Below are positions 5,348 to 6,998 of a DNA stretch of 6,998 nucleotides, piece after piece. The DNA is from Planctomycetota bacterium (GTDB taxonomy: Bacteria > Planctomycetota > UBA1135 > UBA2386), in contig CANGSN010000160.1 in the NCBI GenBank assembly GCA_947455805.1, forward strand, positions 1 through 6,998, in the 5' to 3' direction. How positions within the stretch are numbered: position 1 is the stretch's first letter; each line of letters starts with the position of its first letter. Under the pieces are notes generated by a model that was not told the DNA's origin, searched no databases, and was given only the letters and a program-made list of their open reading frames with translations. The translations under genes and the position numbers were made by a program.

Positions 5348-6997
5348 ACCGAAACTCGATCGGCCTGCGTCCGACATCACGATGCCGAGCGGGTTGATCG
5401 GATCGAGCACCGCCCACTGGTGATACAGGAACAAGCCGTTCAGGCTGACGTCTGGCGGCAACACGAACGCACGCTCGGCCAGACCTTGGCCGCTGACCAC
5501 GAATGGGTCGAGTGCGTCCGGCGAGACCAGGACGCTGCAGCCCGGCGCCCCTGGCAGCGGCGCCGGTAGCGGCGAGCCCAGGTAGGTGGACTCCGAGAAT
5601 CCGGTCAGGCACACCGCGAACGCCGTCGGCAGCGCGGCGCCGAGCGTGACTCGGAAGTCGGCGCCGAACTGCGGCAGCCGCACGTTGCCGATCGTCGGGA
5701 CCAGACCCTGGCCGCCACCGGCGCACAGCACCTTCCACGAGGGACGCGTGATCAGCGTCGAGATGCCCTGCCACGGCCCGGTGCCAGGATTGCGGAAGTG
5801 GGCGTTGCCGGTGGCGCCGGCGGTCAGTTGCGAGACCACGACGGTCTGCGCCGAGCTGTCCATCGCGACGTAGAACGTACCCGTCACCGCGACCGGCGCC
5901 GCGAACGTGGCGCGGTAGAAGTCGGCGGTCGGCCCGACCGTCAGCGTGGTGGACGCGAGCGGCAACACCGCCGGGCCGGCTCCCGCCGACGCGTAGATGT
6001 GGGCCGGGATCACCTGCGTGCCGCCGGTCGACCGGGTGTAGATGTCGAACGCCGCGACCTGCACCGTGCCGGTGTTCGGCACGGTGTAGGCATACTCGCG
6101 CGTCCGCACCGCACCAGTCAGCGAGCCGCCGTTTTGGTTGAGCTCCTGGCAGTTGGCAGAGGCGATCGCCGAGCCGACGCAGCCGCTGCCGAATTTGGTG
6201 AACGACGACAGCACCATCGGCGGCTGGGTGCTGGTCTGGCCATTGCCGCCGATCACCACGAGGGCGTAGTCGGCGTCGACCGCGGGGGTCTCGACGTGCG
6301 CATCGATGACGACGCGGGTCGCCTTGACGATGGCACGCCAGGTGCCGGCCGTCGGATTCTGCACGAAGGCGCACTCGATCGGGTTGATCGTGTCTTCGCT
6401 GCCGCCGACGGTCGACCAGACTCCGGCTTCGAGGCCGGCGTTGCCCCACCGCACCGTGCCATCGGGTGCGATCAAGCACAATGAAAGGTTGTTGATCAAG
6501 GTCGCGCCAGCGCCGGGCACGGCCGCCGGCTCGTTGTAGGTCATCGTGACGCGCAGGGCCGGCGTGCCGGCCTGGACCAAGATCTCCCATTCCCGCGTCT
6601 GACCCTGCTGCAGCACGTCGGTCTCGTCGACGAGGAACGTGCGCTGCCGGTTGTCCCACAGGTTGGCGAGGTCTGGGAAGCCCCAGCCCTGGTGCTCGCG
6701 GCGGTTGTCGGAGCTGGCCGCGGTGAACGCGTAGGGCCTGGCCCCGGCGACCTGCAGCGCCTTCAGTGTGGTGAAGTGCGGCCGGTTGCTGTGCCGGCTG
6801 CCACCCGGGTTGCGCAGCGCATTGCCGAAGCGCCCGAACCCCGGCGTCGCCGAGTCGTCGGTGAACATCTGGATCGCCAGCACGTTGTGCCCGGCGACGA
6901 TCGGGGTGGCGCCCGAGGTGCCACCAAAGCCACTGGACCATCCATCCGGCGAGTAACCCGCGGCGCCCGTGAGGTCCGAGGTGCCGATGTTGTCGTA
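5342..6997 (-). CDS. Secreted subtilisin-family (S8) serine protease, C-terminal 551 residues
   Basis: The minus-strand frame is open to the right edge, so the N-terminus with the catalytic Asp and His lies outside. Visible residue 28 is the catalytic Ser in GFGGTSGATPIVAGHN (codon 6916-6914), the GTSxxxP motif of S8 peptidases. Residues around 120-250 form a beta-rich domain (EWEILVQAGTPALRVTMTYN, NNLSLCLIAPDGTVRWGN, then VDADYALVVIGG) like the P-like or pre-peptidase C-terminal domains of secreted proteases. GSGCVGS at 270-276 begins a planctomycete-style module with a large beta-domain. Residues from 436 (IGNVRLPQFGADFRVTL) to the end carry a conserved ending, APGCSVLVSPD, then LYHQWAVLDPINPLGIVMSD. 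This ending recurs in many secreted planctomycete proteins and may serve attachment or sorting (inference). Four or more cysteines suggest an extracytoplasmic location. The GTG at 6883 is not a start; the frame continues upstream with normal protease sequence. Confidence 0.9.
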   Translation of the reverse strand, partial: YDNIGTSDLTGAAGYSPDGWSSGFGGTSGATPIVAGHNVLAIQMFTDDSATPGFGRFGNALRNPGGSRHSNRPHFTTLKALQVAGARPYAFTAASSDNRREHQGWGFPDLANLWDNRQRTFLVDETDVLQQGQTREWEILVQAGTPALRVTMTYNEPAAVPGAGATLINNLSLCLIAPDGTVRWGNAGLEAGVWSTVGGSEDTINPIECAFVQNPTAGTWRAIVKATRVVIDAHVETPAVDADYALVVIGGNGQTSTQPPMVLSSFTKFGSGCVGSAIASANCQELNQNGGSLTGAVRTREYAYTVPNTGTVQVAAFDIYTRSTGGTQVIPAHIYASAGAGPAVLPLASTTLTVGPTADFYRATFAAPVAVTGTFYVAMDSSAQTVVVSQLTAGATGNAHFRNPGTGPWQGISTLITRPSWKVLCAGGGQGLVPTIGNVRLPQFGADFRVTLGAALPTAFAVCLTGFSESTYLGSPLPAPLPGAPGCSVLVSPDALDPFVVSGQGLAERAFVLPPDVSLNGLFLYHQWAVLDPINPLGIVMSDAGRSSFGL

Positions 6998-6998
6998 G

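Noticed and set aside
5304..6941. A 545-codon minus-strand frame over the protease
   Set aside because: It is the alternative frame of the S8 protease, Arg-rich and without motifs; the neighbouring frame contains GTSGATP and smooth domain sequence.

Overview
The window is high-GC bacterial DNA and most likely comes from the Planctomycetota. The best clue is the C-terminal half of the secreted protease at the right edge. It has a short GSGCVGS turn, then a LP..G..F.V.L repeat unit, then an ending of the type 'APGC.LLVSPD...(Y)HQW.VLDP.NPLGIVMSDA'. I associate this pattern with secreted proteins of environmental planctomycetes such as the Pla/Poly isolates. This placement rests on memory of the pattern, not on a database search.

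Left to right, the window holds the following. 3-848 (+) is the C-terminal part of an M1-type zinc peptidase. 1042-2325 (+) is a lipoprotein of the erythromycin-esterase/ChaN-like (Tiki) superfamily. 2303-2505 (-) is a fragment of a DNA topoisomerase III C-terminal zinc region. 2512-2755 (+) is a remnant of a second M1-peptidase gene without its catalytic core. 2772-3290 (-) is a thioredoxin-fold protein with an altered active site. 3291-3692 is about 400 bp without a gene. 3693-4076 (+) is a small lipoprotein with a beta-sandwich-like pattern. 4286-4590 (-) is the tail of an ISL3-like insertion sequence. 4587-5039 (+) is an alpha/beta hydrolase beheaded at the IS junction. 5109-5347 (+) is a frameshifted C-terminal piece of a HupE/UreJ-type membrane protein. 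5342-6997 (-) is a partial subtilisin-like protease running off the right edge.

The genes do not form an operon or a pathway. The window reads as an accessory region rich in gene remnants: five of the eleven gene-like segments are broken (topoisomerase tail, M1 remnant, transposase tail, hydrolase, HupE tail). The segments that look intact or merely cut by the window edge are mostly exported proteins (two lipoproteins and the S8 protease) or a membrane-associated peptidase. I saw no RNA gene, CRISPR array or complete mobile element. The most informative features are the IS remnant that explains the truncated hydrolase, the single-base frameshift in the HupE piece, and the M1 remnant that shares its C-terminal tail with the M1 gene about 2 kb upstream.
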